This document shows, piece by piece, positions 34,001-47,808 of a stretch of 64,000 nt of DNA. The stretch is from Centroberyx gerrardi (Eukaryota; Chordata; Actinopteri; Beryciformes; Berycidae). The stretch is from positions 22,827,659 to 22,891,658 of the forward strand of contig NC_135999.1 of NCBI RefSeq assembly GCF_048128805.1. Direction: 5' to 3'. How positions within the stretch are numbered: position 1 is the stretch's first letter; each line of letters starts with the position of its first letter. The notes below the pieces were generated by a model. It saw only the letters and a program-made list of their open reading frames with translations, had not been told where the DNA came from and made no database searches. The position numbers and the translations under genes were made by a program.

Positions 34001-37000
34001 CCCCTCCTCTCCCGTTTCCTCACCCTTATCTTCCTCTTCAATGATCTCGGGCAAAAACATATGACTGGTGAACGGCCCATTCCCTGACACACCTGTTAGA
34101 TCCTCTTTTTCTCCCTCCCTCTCTCCTATCTCCTCCTGTCCCTCCCCTTCCTCCTTTCCGTCTCCCCTTCGGTCAGCACTCTCCTTCCCGTCTGGCTCCA
34201 CCCGGCAGCGGACAACGGTGATGGAAGGAGAGACCGCCATCACCAGATCTGTGACCGATTTGGATTCCATAGAATCAGGTTCCATTTCCATTTCTTGCTT
34301 CTTGGCCCTGGAGGGGGCCGCTGAGTCTCTGTTCTGGTCCTGAGACGCAGGACCATGGGGGCGGGGTTTGGACAGGATGGGTTTCGACTCGAGCTGGGCC
34401 GGTTCCCCCTCAGAGTGAGTCAGGGAGGAGACAGTAGGACAGGGGTTCTGGGTTTGTTCGGAAGGTTCTGGATCTGAACTCAGCATCTGGCCCTCAGCGG
34501 TTTGTGCCAAGAGGTTCTTATGAAGCCTCTGTGAGACCAGGTCCTGGTTTGAATCTATATCTGGTTCTGGGTATGACACCCTGGAGGTAAAATCTGTCTC
34601 CATGAAGGAACGCCGCTTACGGGATCTCTTCCTGAGCTGGAACAATGTTTCTCTCCCTCCTCCTTCCTCTTCTCCTCTTTTCATGTCCTCCTCTTCTTTT
34701 CCTTCCCCTTCTACTTCTGTCACAGAGATTCCGATGTCACTGAGGCTGAGTGTGCTTAGGAAGTCCAGTTTCATCTCTGTGGAAAGATCTGTAAAATAGT
34801 AAAGAAAATGGCTCAGCCAGACCTACGTCTTAAACATGAAGTGATTATCAAAATCTTTTTCAAAGAAATTAAAGCATTTCTCCGATATTTATGGCACAGC
34901 ACAGAGAAATGGGAAAAATAGTAGAGAGACGAGGTGACTCAAACTCTCAATATTGTGAACGAATAGTATGCACATTAACTCACTGAACTATTAACTACTA
35001 GTTTGTATGAGCATGTATTTGTTGAGCTAGTTTTTATGATTTCATAAACTAGTTTGTTTGTCTCATAATACTTTGGATAAGATGTGCGAGATAGTGCTAA
35101 AAACGAAAAGTGTGTGAATAACAAATACTCTTGGACATCATTTTTGGACATGAAGATTGACCCAAACAGCATATATATCATATGAACCAGAGGCTCAAAG
35201 ACAGTCTCACAATGAAAACTAAATCACCTCTAGGCAGAGCCCCTGAGGTTGGGTCTTCAGGTGAGGCGAAGCGATCTCTGGCATCAAAGAACTCCTCGTC
35301 CGAACTGCTGTCTCCAAAGCCAGGCGGTGGATGAAGGATGGGGATAGGCTCCAGGTCCACAGCCTTGGCCCGATTTCCCTCCACCTCCCCCTCCTCCCCC
35401 TCCCCCTCCCCCTCCTTCCCCTCTTCCTCTTCTCCTTCAGCCTGAGGTAGGGGGCGGGGAAGGCTGCGAGCGCTGTCGGGGGTGACGTTGGTGCAGAGTT
35501 TGTAGTAGCAGCGCGCGTCGCTCTGGTCGAAGTTGAACACAAATTCCATGCGGGAGGAAGCGGAGGATGGGGAAGGGGAAAATAGATGCTGTGTGAAGCT
35601 ATCCTCCCCGCCCGCTCCACCTCCTTCACCCGCTCGCCTCACCGACTCATCCATCTCTTTCAACACCCTCCTCCTCCTCCTCAGTTCCTCCTCTTCGTCG
35701 TCCTCTTCCTCGCTGGCCTCTGGGGGGCTGGGCAGGTAGTCCACGAGGCGGGAGAGCTCGGCGAAACACAGGGAGCTGTCGTTGGAACAGGGGTTGACCG
35801 AACATTTTTCCATGTCGTCAAAGCTCCCAGCGTGAGGAAGGAGGTGGGGGTCGGCTCCATCGCCTGACCTCCTGCACCCCGCTCCTCCCTCCCCTCCTCC
35901 TTGTCTGTCGAGGGTTTCGGGGTCAACCGTGAGGTGGACAAAGGGGTGGGAATGAGCGGGAGGAGGGGTGAGGAGGTGGGGGTGGGGGTGGGCTTGAGGG
36001 TAAGGATGAAGCAATGAGGGATGAAGGTGAGCGTCAGGATGAAGGCGAGAATGGATGGAGGAAGAGGAACAGGAAATTAGGTCATCTTCCTCCAGGGCAT
36101 CGAGGGAGTCGCTGGAAGGGCTGGTATGAACATGACATGAATCTGATGCCTCCGATACAGACGGCTGCTCCTCTGCTGCTTGCACCCCTTCTCCACCTCC
36201 CTCCTCGCCCTCTCCTCCCTCCTTTTTTGTCCCCGCATTTTCCTCTCCTTCACCTGAGTCAATGGCTGTTATCTCGATCTGTATTTCTCCAGTTCCCTGT
36301 TCTCCCTCCTCTGCTTTCTCCTTGCGCTCTCCATCTTCTTCCTTGTCCTGTCTATTCTTAGCCGGCAGAGACTTTTCTTTCTCGGTGTCAGCATCCTTCT
36401 CTTCCTTTTCTTTCGCACCCCCCCGAGGTTTATCTCCGTTTTCTTTGCCATCTTTGATTCTCTTCCTGTCTCTGTCTTTCCTTTTTCTTCCCTCTGGGTC
36501 TGATGAGGATCTGATACGGGGGCGGGGCTTGTCATCTCGAGACACCATGGTGACCAGTGGGTCCATGTCCAGGTCCGAGGAGTCTGAATCGCTGCCACAC
36601 CGTGACACATAACCTATGGACATACACATACATGCACAAAACATGCACACGCACGCAGACACACACATGAGAACATGACAGCAAGAAATGAAACAATTGT
36701 TATAGATAAATTTAGAATTCTTATGAGTTGTCCTGAGCACTGAAAAAAGCTTTTTGTTGCATTTCTAGCTTGCAAAAACGGCCAAAGCTTATTGGTGTGA
36801 GAGTGTATGCATGTGAGCATCTGATTTATGGTCGTGCATTTGTGTGTGTGTGTGTGTGTATTTTTTTTTTTTCTCCACACCTTCCTCAGCAGAGACTCTG
36901 TGCTTCTTGGAGTCGTTTGTCCAGGGGAAAATGTTGAGGTTGGGTTCAACAAACACACGACAGTAACCTGCTATTAGACAGGACATATCCTTGGCTGCCA

Positions 37001-37187
37001 CTGACTCCAATAGTAATGTGATGGGCTTGGTAGGAGAGAAGAGATGAAAAAAAAGAAAATGGAAAGACTGTCTTAGTAGTGGACAAATACTTAATGTAAT
37101 CTTGTTGTAACCAAAAGGGACATAATATTGGGAAAAAATGCAGTCTTGCTTTTCATGTTTAAGTCTGAATACATGTGAGTTGTGAGT

Positions 37188-37222
<35 letters not shown>

Positions 37223-37574
37223 TCCTGCTCCTACCTTGATGTCCTGCAGGTATATTTTGACCAGGCTGACCCGGTCTGATTCAGGCAGCAGCTCGATGCG
37301 TGTGATGCTGGTGAACTCTGTGAGCATGGTCATGATGCTCAGCTTGTGGTTGACCACCTGGCTCACCCCGTAACGCGCCCCCACCAACAGGGTCACCATC
37401 GACTCCCTGTCCTGGAGCTGAAGGGTGGGCGGGGTGCAGCGGAGGGGCGGGTGACAGGAGAGAGCGAAAGGAGGAAGATAAAGCAGAGAAAGAGAAGGAG
37501 GTTGATGACGATAACTTCAGTCAACTTCATCTGGAGAGAAAAATTAATCAGTATCACTCTCTCTCTCTCTCTTC

Positions 37575-37607
<33 letters not shown>

Positions 37608-38956
37608 CAACCCTACCATCATGGTGGCACTGAAGGACTTCCCTCCAAATGACTTCAGTTCGCTCAGCTCCTCCAGGTAGTTTGTCCGTGCCTGATTCAC
37701 TGACATGCTCTTCTGCTTGGGATCCTGCTGTGATTGGCTCTTCTTCATGTGGTAGCCAATGGCCTTCCTCAGATCTTTCTCTCGCATGTTCCTCAGCAAG
37801 GTGGATGACACAAAATTCTCTATGCCCCAAGTCTTCCTGGAACAAGCACAAAAACACAGTTTGAGCGAGTGTGCATTGGTGAAAAAGAGTACACACGCTC
37901 AGGAAATCTTCCCTGGATAAATATAGGTTAAAAGGTGCAAGCTTACCTGTGCATGCGAGTGTGTGTGTATATGTGTGTGTAAGGTAAACACATACATCTT
38001 CTGCATGCGGTGTACAAGTATAAATAAATAACAGCTAAAGGAAGATGGAGTGCTCAGGGAGTGGTGAGAGAGAGAAAACAGAAGGCCCCTATGGATGTCA
38101 GTCCTGGGTTAAATAGTAGCTACAGATTTCATCCCAATTAAAAAAAGGGCAAAACAAAAAGCAGAATTCAGTTTAGTGTCTGTAGTCGGGCCATATGATG
38201 GAGCTTTCTCCTTAAATGTCCTTGCACATTTGCACCTCTGGAATATTGGGATTCTGCGTGGATTATAATTCAGTTTAGTGGATGTATTTAAAATGTGTGT
38301 GTGTGTGTGTGTGTCTCACGTGATCATCTTCAGGTTGGTCTTTGGTGACTGTCCACAGCTGGCCAACCTCTCCTGGATGTGCAGGGCAGCCAGACGCAGG
38401 GCGGTGTTACACCTCATCTCCACCGCAAAGCGCTCCTGCAGCACATCATTCACCCCCTAACACACAAACACACACACACACACACACACATGCACGAACG
38501 CACACAAACACACACACAAAATCAGTGATTGCACCATACAAACAACAGAGGTAGACAGAATACTGAAATGTTTTACTCAAGTCAAGGAACACTAGCAAGT
38601 TATCTGTATTTGTATTAGTGTGACTATGTATTGAAGTGTCCCTGTAATATGACATGAATCCAAGTACGTAGCATACTAAAATTAAAACAGTAATTAATCA
38701 CTTTTAATGCTAACAGGTGGTAAGAGACTGCTGGCATTGCTTGTGATTTAGCTGTAACCTGCAGATTCCCGGATGACTGGTGTGTTTCTCTATGGATCAG
38801 AAGAACAACAAGCTATACCTGCAGGTAGAGATACTCAAAGGCAGTGGGGTCCTCCAGCAGCAGGTCCTGAGGGTTTTTGGGCATGAAGCAGACACGGAAC
38901 AGACACCTGTAGTCATGGGCCTCTTTCTTCTGGACCACCTGGACACACACACACAC

Positions 38957-38991
<35 letters not shown>

Positions 38992-39351
38992 GAGAAGAAG
39001 GGACACGTGTATCTCTGTACACCCACTGCACAAACCCATTTGAACACTTGCACTTTACATGAAATAGACTGATTACGTGAATGCAGGTGAAAGCTATCGT
39101 CCTTTTAAAATGTCACAGATTACACCCACTTCAATCATGAAGCAGATGCAGATCAATTTGAGGAGACAGGTCAAAAAGAAGGATTATTAAGCCTTAATAG
39201 AATCGAGACATGGATTGTGCAAAAGAGGGTGCAAGTCAAATCAGAGAGATTGCCCTAATGTTTTGCACATGCAGTGTACAAATGTGTTTATCTGCATGCA
39301 AGGTGTGCAGGTATGTGTGTATGTATGTGTGTCTGTGTACAAGTAAGCATG

Positions 39352-39385
<34 letters not shown>

Positions 39386-42072
39386 CCTGTTGTATCCTCT
39401 CCTCATCGTGCAGCAGCAGTAGTTTGGTAATGCTGTGCTGCTGCTCCAACACCAAGGAGAAGTGTTCAATACGGCACAGAGAGAGCTTCTCTTTCAGCGT
39501 CATCACAATGTCCTGACACACAAACAAAATTATATCTTGAAAGACACAATAATTGTAAACCCCAAAAACATATTTGCTCAGGGAGGGTTGGAGGCAAAGT
39601 GTCAATGAAGCAAAGGAATGTTCAGATAGTAGTCAGACCCAATATACACTAATGGAAATCTAATGCCAGAAAAAGCTGGAAGACAGAGCTATAAATCTAA
39701 AATTTAGACTATATAGATTTGATTTGACTTGGGGTTTTTATGTGTCATTGTCCCAGTTAAATGATCTTCAAAATTGCTCAGTTGAGATGAATCACTAGTT
39801 TTTGCTGGCATGCTTCCATCTTGGACCAAGCCAGCTTAATCGAGATTGACTCTCGTGTTACAGTTTTTTACGATTGCTAGCAACCTTTTATCAGTTCTGT
39901 AGTCACATTATCATAACTCTTAACACAGTTAGCACAACATCGGTCTGTTGCGGGCCATACCGTTAACACATTTCTTGTTCCTTTGACACAAAATGCATTC
40001 AGTGAACACATTTTAAAAACTCTTGAATTTCTTTTACACACAAGCTCAACCAAGACCAAAACTATGGATTTTTACTGCCAAATTTACAAATGCTTGCACA
40101 CTGTATGTCAGAACAGATAACCTCATGTTCTAAACCTAACTTATAGGCTAAAGTTGAAGTGAACAGCAGTTCACATTGTATATATATATATATATTGTAT
40201 ATTATATATTGAAACACAAATATATGTCCTATATTTTTTTATTGCTATTGAGAAACAGCTGATTGAAGTTATGCAAATAGACCCATCACAGCTGAACACT
40301 GCCAGGGGTGGATAAGGCACGCCAAACGATACTTCTCAAGGTGCATAGCCAGAGAAAATATAAGGAGTGATGTGGACGAGAACATGTGGCCAAATGCAGA
40401 AGACCGGGTAGATTAGAAAAGGACTGTGTATTTTTCTTTTTTTTTCTTCAGTGCCTTTTTCTGTTTGTATATTTTATTTTTACACAACTGTAACCAGCAG
40501 CTATATTGCAGATTTTTGTTGATCTCTTGCAGTAATTTCCTATTTCCTATTATTCCTATGCCTTTACTATAGCAATTCTGTCACTTATTCCTTTTTCATA
40601 TACTGTACATTCTATAAAGTAAAGATGAGTCATTCACTTTTGATATAGAATGTTTGCAAAAAAGAAGAAAAAATGCGTACATTTACTACACTCAACAAAA
40701 GAAAAATGTAGAGTGACTTCAAAAGAAACTGCAGTACGAAAAACAATTGACTATCAATATACTGTCAATTGTATAAGGGTAAAACTGACACATGTAAAGT
40801 AATGCATTTTCTGTAATACCATCTGCTGTTAGTATTTTGTATGTCATTGTGCTGTAATTGACTAAATGTTCCTGTTGGAAGAAAACATGTGCTAGTGTTT
40901 TGAAAGAATTATTTGATTTAGTGTATTTTGACAAAGTATTCATGCATTTTGAAAATTAGTGTTGGTGTTTAGTTTACAATATGTGATTTTGAGCATAAAA
41001 TTAACTGTTTTGCCAACTGTGTGTTATAGGTGAGTTGGTGTGTGAAGAGTTTAGAAAAAGTATTATAAGTATTGAAAAATGCTTGCTAGCGATCGTAAAA
41101 AACTGTAATATATTACTTGAACTATTGATTTACCGAGCTGACTACCGGCTTGACACCAGTGTTACATTAGTTCTGGTTGATGGAGCTGACTGCAGGCTCT
41201 TTGACTTAACTGACACGCCCAAAAATGCCACCAATGTGTCAGAAACAAACTACACTAAACAGAAAAGCTGTGAAAACAAAGAAGTGAGGCTGAAAACTGG
41301 CTTCAGGCTGTGCATTAGGGAGGTTCAACTGAAGATGATTCCGTTTCACTGCAAAAAATGGCAAGCTGTCAAGTGATTTTAACTTGTTTCCAGACCTATT
41401 AAGCTTATTTCATGATATTTTTTGCCAAATTATCTCACTCTTAACTCACATCTTGCTGGTTTCATTAAATTTCACTTGATTCATGCTAATATGACTTCTT
41501 TAAAGAAATCATCGTATAACAATGGAGAAAATCTTGAAACAAGAAACTTTCTCCAAGACTATTTCACTTTTACCAAGTAAAAGTAAATGTCCTGAAACAA
41601 GTTACATTATCTTGAAAAAAAGTCAAATTTGTTGAAACCGGTAAAATTATCTGCCAGTGCGGTAAGATGATTTCTCTAAATAAAATGTGTAAGCATATCA
41701 GGGACAAACAACATAAATCAATTGAAAGTGTCCGTATAGTACAGTGTAAGAATGAGAACTGACAACAAAGTGGGTAATAAATTGGAATGGATGGTAATAC
41801 AGTAGACTGTGCCCGGTACCTTGACCGTGGTGCTGGGTTCAAACTTGAAGGCCTTGGTCTGCCCGTTCTCCAGATACACCTTCAGAACGTTAGGCAGGAA
41901 GAGCAGCGAGTTGCCCTGGAAACCACACAAGGGGTCAGGGGTCAAGGGAAGTGTTGGATGAAAATATGAGCATTATAAAACCTGCTGGTTCAAATGAGTT
42001 AGAACTGTAACAGACTGCCTGATAGAGAAAGATAGAAAATAAAACCAAGAAAAATAAAGAGAGATGTGTCTA

Positions 42073-42117
<45 letters not shown>

Positions 42118-42545
42118 CATAATATTTGTCTTGGACACACAAGCACTGCTGCTTTCACACACACAAAAGTATACTCCACAAAAAGTGGCCTCCCCTCCCA
42201 AAAAAATGATAGATAGAGATAGATAGATAGATTCTTCTCACAGAGCATCTCGTTGCTTCATCTCTTCTCCTCCTCCTCCCTGTTTGTCTTTCTTCTGCCA
42301 GTCTCTCTCTGTCTGCCAAGCTTGCTCACTGTTGTCATTCCCCCATCCCTTCTCTCTTATGATTTTAGAAAGTGTTTTGCTGTATTGACGTTGTCATGTA
42401 ATGCAACATTGATGTCTATACATTTTGAAGTGCAAATGGAGCATTCAAATTTCAGATAAGCCCTTCCTTGTCACCTTCCCCTCTTCCATTTCTCTCTCTC
42501 TCTGTCCCTTTTAGAAATGGGTAACACAGCAGCTCCCTCTCTCTC

Positions 42546-42581
<36 letters not shown>

Positions 42582-45095
42582 CCTCTCTCTCTCTCTCGCT
42601 CCCCTCTCCCTAATCTTATGCTTACTGTCCTGTAGTCACAGACATTAGGATTGGAGGATGAGGCGGATATCGATCCCTGCTTTCTCTGTCTGTGATTAGT
42701 AATGGGCACTCCAGCCTCTGTGGTTTTCCTTATCCAGCTACTTTGACGTCCGTTGGCAGGATGGGAACTCTAAACCAAAAAGAGCTGGACTTCCGAAAGG
42801 GAAACTATACATATGGGAGAATGCTGAGCAATTATAAACCATCACCTGGTCATATTACAAAGCTACATATGGTGATATATAAAGCCCAGATTAAAGCACA
42901 ATTTGCTGTATGAAACATCCAATGTGTGACTACATTTCAGTAATAGTTCAGATTTTTAAAAACCCTTTTTCAGGAGAATTTCCAGCCCATCAAAAAAGTA
43001 ATTACTGACCGATGCTAATGTTTTTAGCCAAGGCCAACAAGCCGTCACTGAAGAGGGTAAACATAATTATAACTATTCTATTATTTCTTTGCATGATTTA
43101 ACAACACTGTTTTGCACAGAAAGAGGGTCCTGGAAGAGTCACAGAGGAACATTTTGAAAGCTGAGATATTTCAATACTGAAATTCGAAACAGCAGTCAAC
43201 TGATGACAGCTTGGCCTTTCTAGCGTTAAGGGTTACAGTATATATGAACTGCATAATATGTTCTCACACTCACCTGAGAGTGTCCATTGACTTCCACTTC
43301 CTCAGCGAAGCGGACTTTAACAGGGTTGGACTTGAGCTTGGCCCTCTTCTCTGGCGTGATGAAAGACGACTTTGGGCCCTGGGGGAGGACAAGGCAGGAA
43401 ATTAAGAGACAGATTGTCATAATAAATTGATAATTGTATCTATACTGAATAATAGAGATATACAGGTATATTTTAAATGGAACGTAAAGTTGTACATTGG
43501 AGGAAAATGGATAGATATTCCTTCTGAAATGATATATCATCACTGTAGTTTGTGCTTTCTGCTTCCCACCGCAAACAAGCAGGGATACGTCAACTCAACC
43601 AAACACACTTATTGAGTGAGAATTTTAACCTAATTTTCATAAATTTTCAGCACACTGGGATGTAGAATAAAGCGTGCAAAGTTATAATCAATTTGTCATT
43701 TTCTATTATTGTCCCTTATTTCGTTACATGTTGTCAATGGCGACCCAACTCAAATATCAGTCCAGACGCAAATGCTAAATGTGATTTGTAAGATATAATA
43801 AAATGTTTCAAATGAACAAACCATAAAAAAATATGTATCTATTCAACCAACAGTCCAATGCTGATATTATACAGTATGTGTTAAGTCTATGTAATGTGTT
43901 GAGAATAGACTTGGATGCTTTGACCAGGAGGAGGCATATATAACAGCGGATATATTCTTTTGAAATAAAATCCCCAAATCAAAAGTATAGACAGGGCACA
44001 ATTTGCACACTGGGTACTGGATAGCATATGATATGTTCTTTAGAAAATAGATTCCAGAAATGTAGAAGATAGAAAGTAGAATGAGACGAGTATTATGATG
44101 TGCCTGCATTTTTTTAAATCTACCTGATAGTATCCTCCCACCAAAGTAATTTCATATTCAATTAGACACAATGCATTGATGGAATAATAGCAAAGTGTTT
44201 TGACACTGCTAATAAAACACAAACATCCAAACACATATAAGCCATTTCGCGATTCTCACAAGGGATTTCTGAAAGAGATAACATTCAGGAGATATCCATT
44301 ATGCATTCTTAAGTATAGTAGCTTATAACAGAGATGAGAACAATGCCGCGCTCATTAATCTATGTCCAGTTACAGTCGGTTGGCTAAAAGCACCACGTGA
44401 AATTGACATAAAAGCCTGCTACTCCATCAATCATTTGAACAAGTGTCAGTTCAGAACTCTTCTGATGGTTTCTTACCATCAACAAGCATGACAGAGCTGA
44501 ATATTTTCTGGGAAATGCTAATAATTCCTTGGCGAAGCTTAATGATTTCTTGGAGGAGCTGGATCGCTGCCTTGCTGTGAACTATGAATCAGATGGTAAT
44601 GTTGCTCCCATCAGCAGCCCTGCTGATGGGAGCAACCATTTATCTACCCATCCAACCCGGCTTAGCACGAACACATAAGTCAACCTTATGGATACAGATT
44701 GAGGTGTGCGACCCTGTGCAATGACCCTGTCTCACATACAACACACACACGTGCATAAACACACACACACACACACACAGATACACACATGCACAGGCCT
44801 GTACACACATATATACGCATATAGATTGAGCAATCATGATAGAGTGTGTCTCCAGAGGGAGGGCTGTCTATCCCGCTCTCTGGGGGAGTTAGGGGGTGTA
44901 GTGTGTTGTCACCATTAACACTGATATAGTACTGAGACCTTGATGACAGCATGTCTGTTAGCATTGATGCTTGACCCCAAGCTTCACTGACACGATAGAT
45001 TAATGGGTTTGTTGACAACAGCATTTTAGAATCCCATGTGTATAGACACTGTACATCTACGGTAGCTATATGTGTGAATGTGTACATGTGCATGC

Positions 45096-45127
<32 letters not shown>

Positions 45128-47651
45128 ATGTGTCTGTGTACATGCAACCAAATGGAAAGATAATGCCAGAAATGCATCAAGTTCAATCAAAGTGCTGCTG
45201 GAAATTGAACCAGCCAACACCCAATTAGGTGTCCACCCGTGTGTCTCTGTGTGTAAATGTGTGTGTATATATGCGTGTGTCTGTGAAGTGTGGGTGTGTA
45301 TGGTTGTTTAGTAGACTCACCACCATTGTTCTGAGGACTGTCATCGTCACTGTGTCTTGACACTCCCTGGAAAGGAAAGAAAGGGTGGCTGGTAAGGTCA
45401 TTATTTATAGAGACACGATGCACATACTTTCAATTATACAGTATTTTGTGTGTGTCTGTATCCATATCCATGTGCATATGTGTGTGTGTGTGTGTGAGTG
45501 TAGTTGTCTGTGTAGACCTGATTAGTTCAGCAGCTTGTTCTGGGGTCAGGTCATCGACAGCGACGTTATTGATCTTCACAAGCTGGTCGCCAGGGACGAG
45601 CCGACCATCTGCAGGACCACCTGGACACACAAATGTCCTTGTGTTGTTATACCTGAGGGCGTTTAATTGACCTACATTCATATTCTACCTCCAGTTGACA
45701 CAGATGCATCATTTTACACACAGTTCTCCAAATCTCAACCCCATCGCCTATATGAGGAAAATCGGTCGCATCCAATCCCCAACGATCCAATTATTGTGCT
45801 TCCCATTCGGGTATATCAAACAACTACACACTTCTCCACCTCAGTTTTCAGTCATTTAGTATTCCACCACTTTCCCTGACTCACTTCCACTGACTCCCCT
45901 GATTCACCCTCCCATTCTCTTCCATAAGTCACATTAAGTACAAGATCAAGGTTCTGTTTCAGCACAATTACCGGTTGAATTCCCTCCACTGCAACAAAGT
46001 ATGCCCTTTCACTATTCCCACCACCTATTGTTCTCACTGTTCTTCCTGTCTCGTGTTGTACAACCCCAAACTAGTGAAGCTCAAACCCCTAACCCTACAT
46101 CACTAACCACTGAACCACTTTAAGCGATTAACGTTGCTTTTCAACGTATACACCTTCGTAGGAGTTCAAGAGCAGTTGACTTGAAACATTAACTACCCTG
46201 GGGATCCGCTGTCGCCAACGGCAATGAGGAACACCCCCCCCCCCCACCCCCCACCAGCTCTCAACATCAAATATTCCAAAGAGGCAAAATTCCTTCTTGA
46301 AAAAAGCTAATCCCAGGATACAGATTCAGAAAATATTACATGGGTCTCATTTTCCTTGGGCCTGATTCACAGTCTGATTCAGACCTTGACCTCACCACGC
46401 AAGTCAGTTTTTATGCATACATGTGAACTTGAGGTAATGAATATGTGAATCAACGCTTGCCCATATTCATGTTCATTCATGTTATGATACACGGATCCTG
46501 ACTGACTTATGTCCAAGGATGCGAGAATGGGCATGTGTGGAAGGTTTGGAAATGGGGGACGAAATTAAAACCTTAAACACAATAACTGATCGTAAACACA
46601 TGTCCATTCTTGCATCATTTCAATCACATGGCAACATCATTTCAGAGCTCCTCACAATACTGAGACTGCTCTACTCAGGGTTACAAACAACTTCCTCATT
46701 GCTGCTGACAGAGGTGACTGCTCTGTCCTAATTCTGTCCTTAGCTCTGCCTTTGACACTGTTGATCACAACATTCTGCTCAATTGCTTAGAAAATTGGGT
46801 TGGGCTCACTGGTACTGTTCCCAATTCATTTAAATCTTATCTTGCCGATTTTCTGTGGCGATTGGCAGTGTCTCCTTTGCCCGGCACATCTCAGTTGTGG
46901 CGTTCACCAAGGGTCGATCCTAGGCCCCTTGTTGTTTTCTATTTACCTGCTCCCTCTGAGTGACATCATCCGCAAACACAATATCAATTTACATTACTAT
47001 GCAGATGACATGCAATTGTTATATACCCATAAAGCCAGGTAACTCATGTAGCCTAAATTGCCTTAAGGATTGTCTATCCGATATTAAAATCCTCAGTGCA
47101 TACATCAAATAGTAACAAATAGTAATAGTAACTCTGAATTGGGCCAGTTATAGATTTCTAAAATGAAAGTAAGAATGTGGTGCTGACCACAGATCTCCAG
47201 AGCAGACAATTTTGGCAGATGACAATTCAGGAAATCCTACAGTGAATGCCAAAAATCCTAAAATCCTAAAAATGCAAATCTTCTACAAATGTTCTAATTT
47301 TATCCTTAATCTGTGTGTAATCTGTGGGTGGTATGTAAACACAGATAACACACACACCATCATCATCCCTATCATCATGACCATCATCATGACCATCATC
47401 ATCATCATTATCATCATTATCCTTATTACCATCGACCTCATCCTCACCATGAATTTTTACATCACCACAAATTTCCAGTACAAGACAGGACACCCCTCGA
47501 TTACTGAATAATTTCATTGTGATACAAAGCTGTCACGTGGTGCTGCAACCAAACCATAATGTTTAGCAGCAACAGGACAGGGACAGATGTAGGTGACAGT
47601 GATTGCTCTGAGTGTGCTCTCAAATAAAGGATTCATATTTCAGTCAGGATG

Positions 47652-47702
<51 letters not shown>

Positions 47703-47759
47703 AAAAATTGAGCCAAGGCTTACCGGGCCACTGGAGATATGAGCAACAGTGTGTGCACG

Positions 47760-47808
<49 letters not shown>

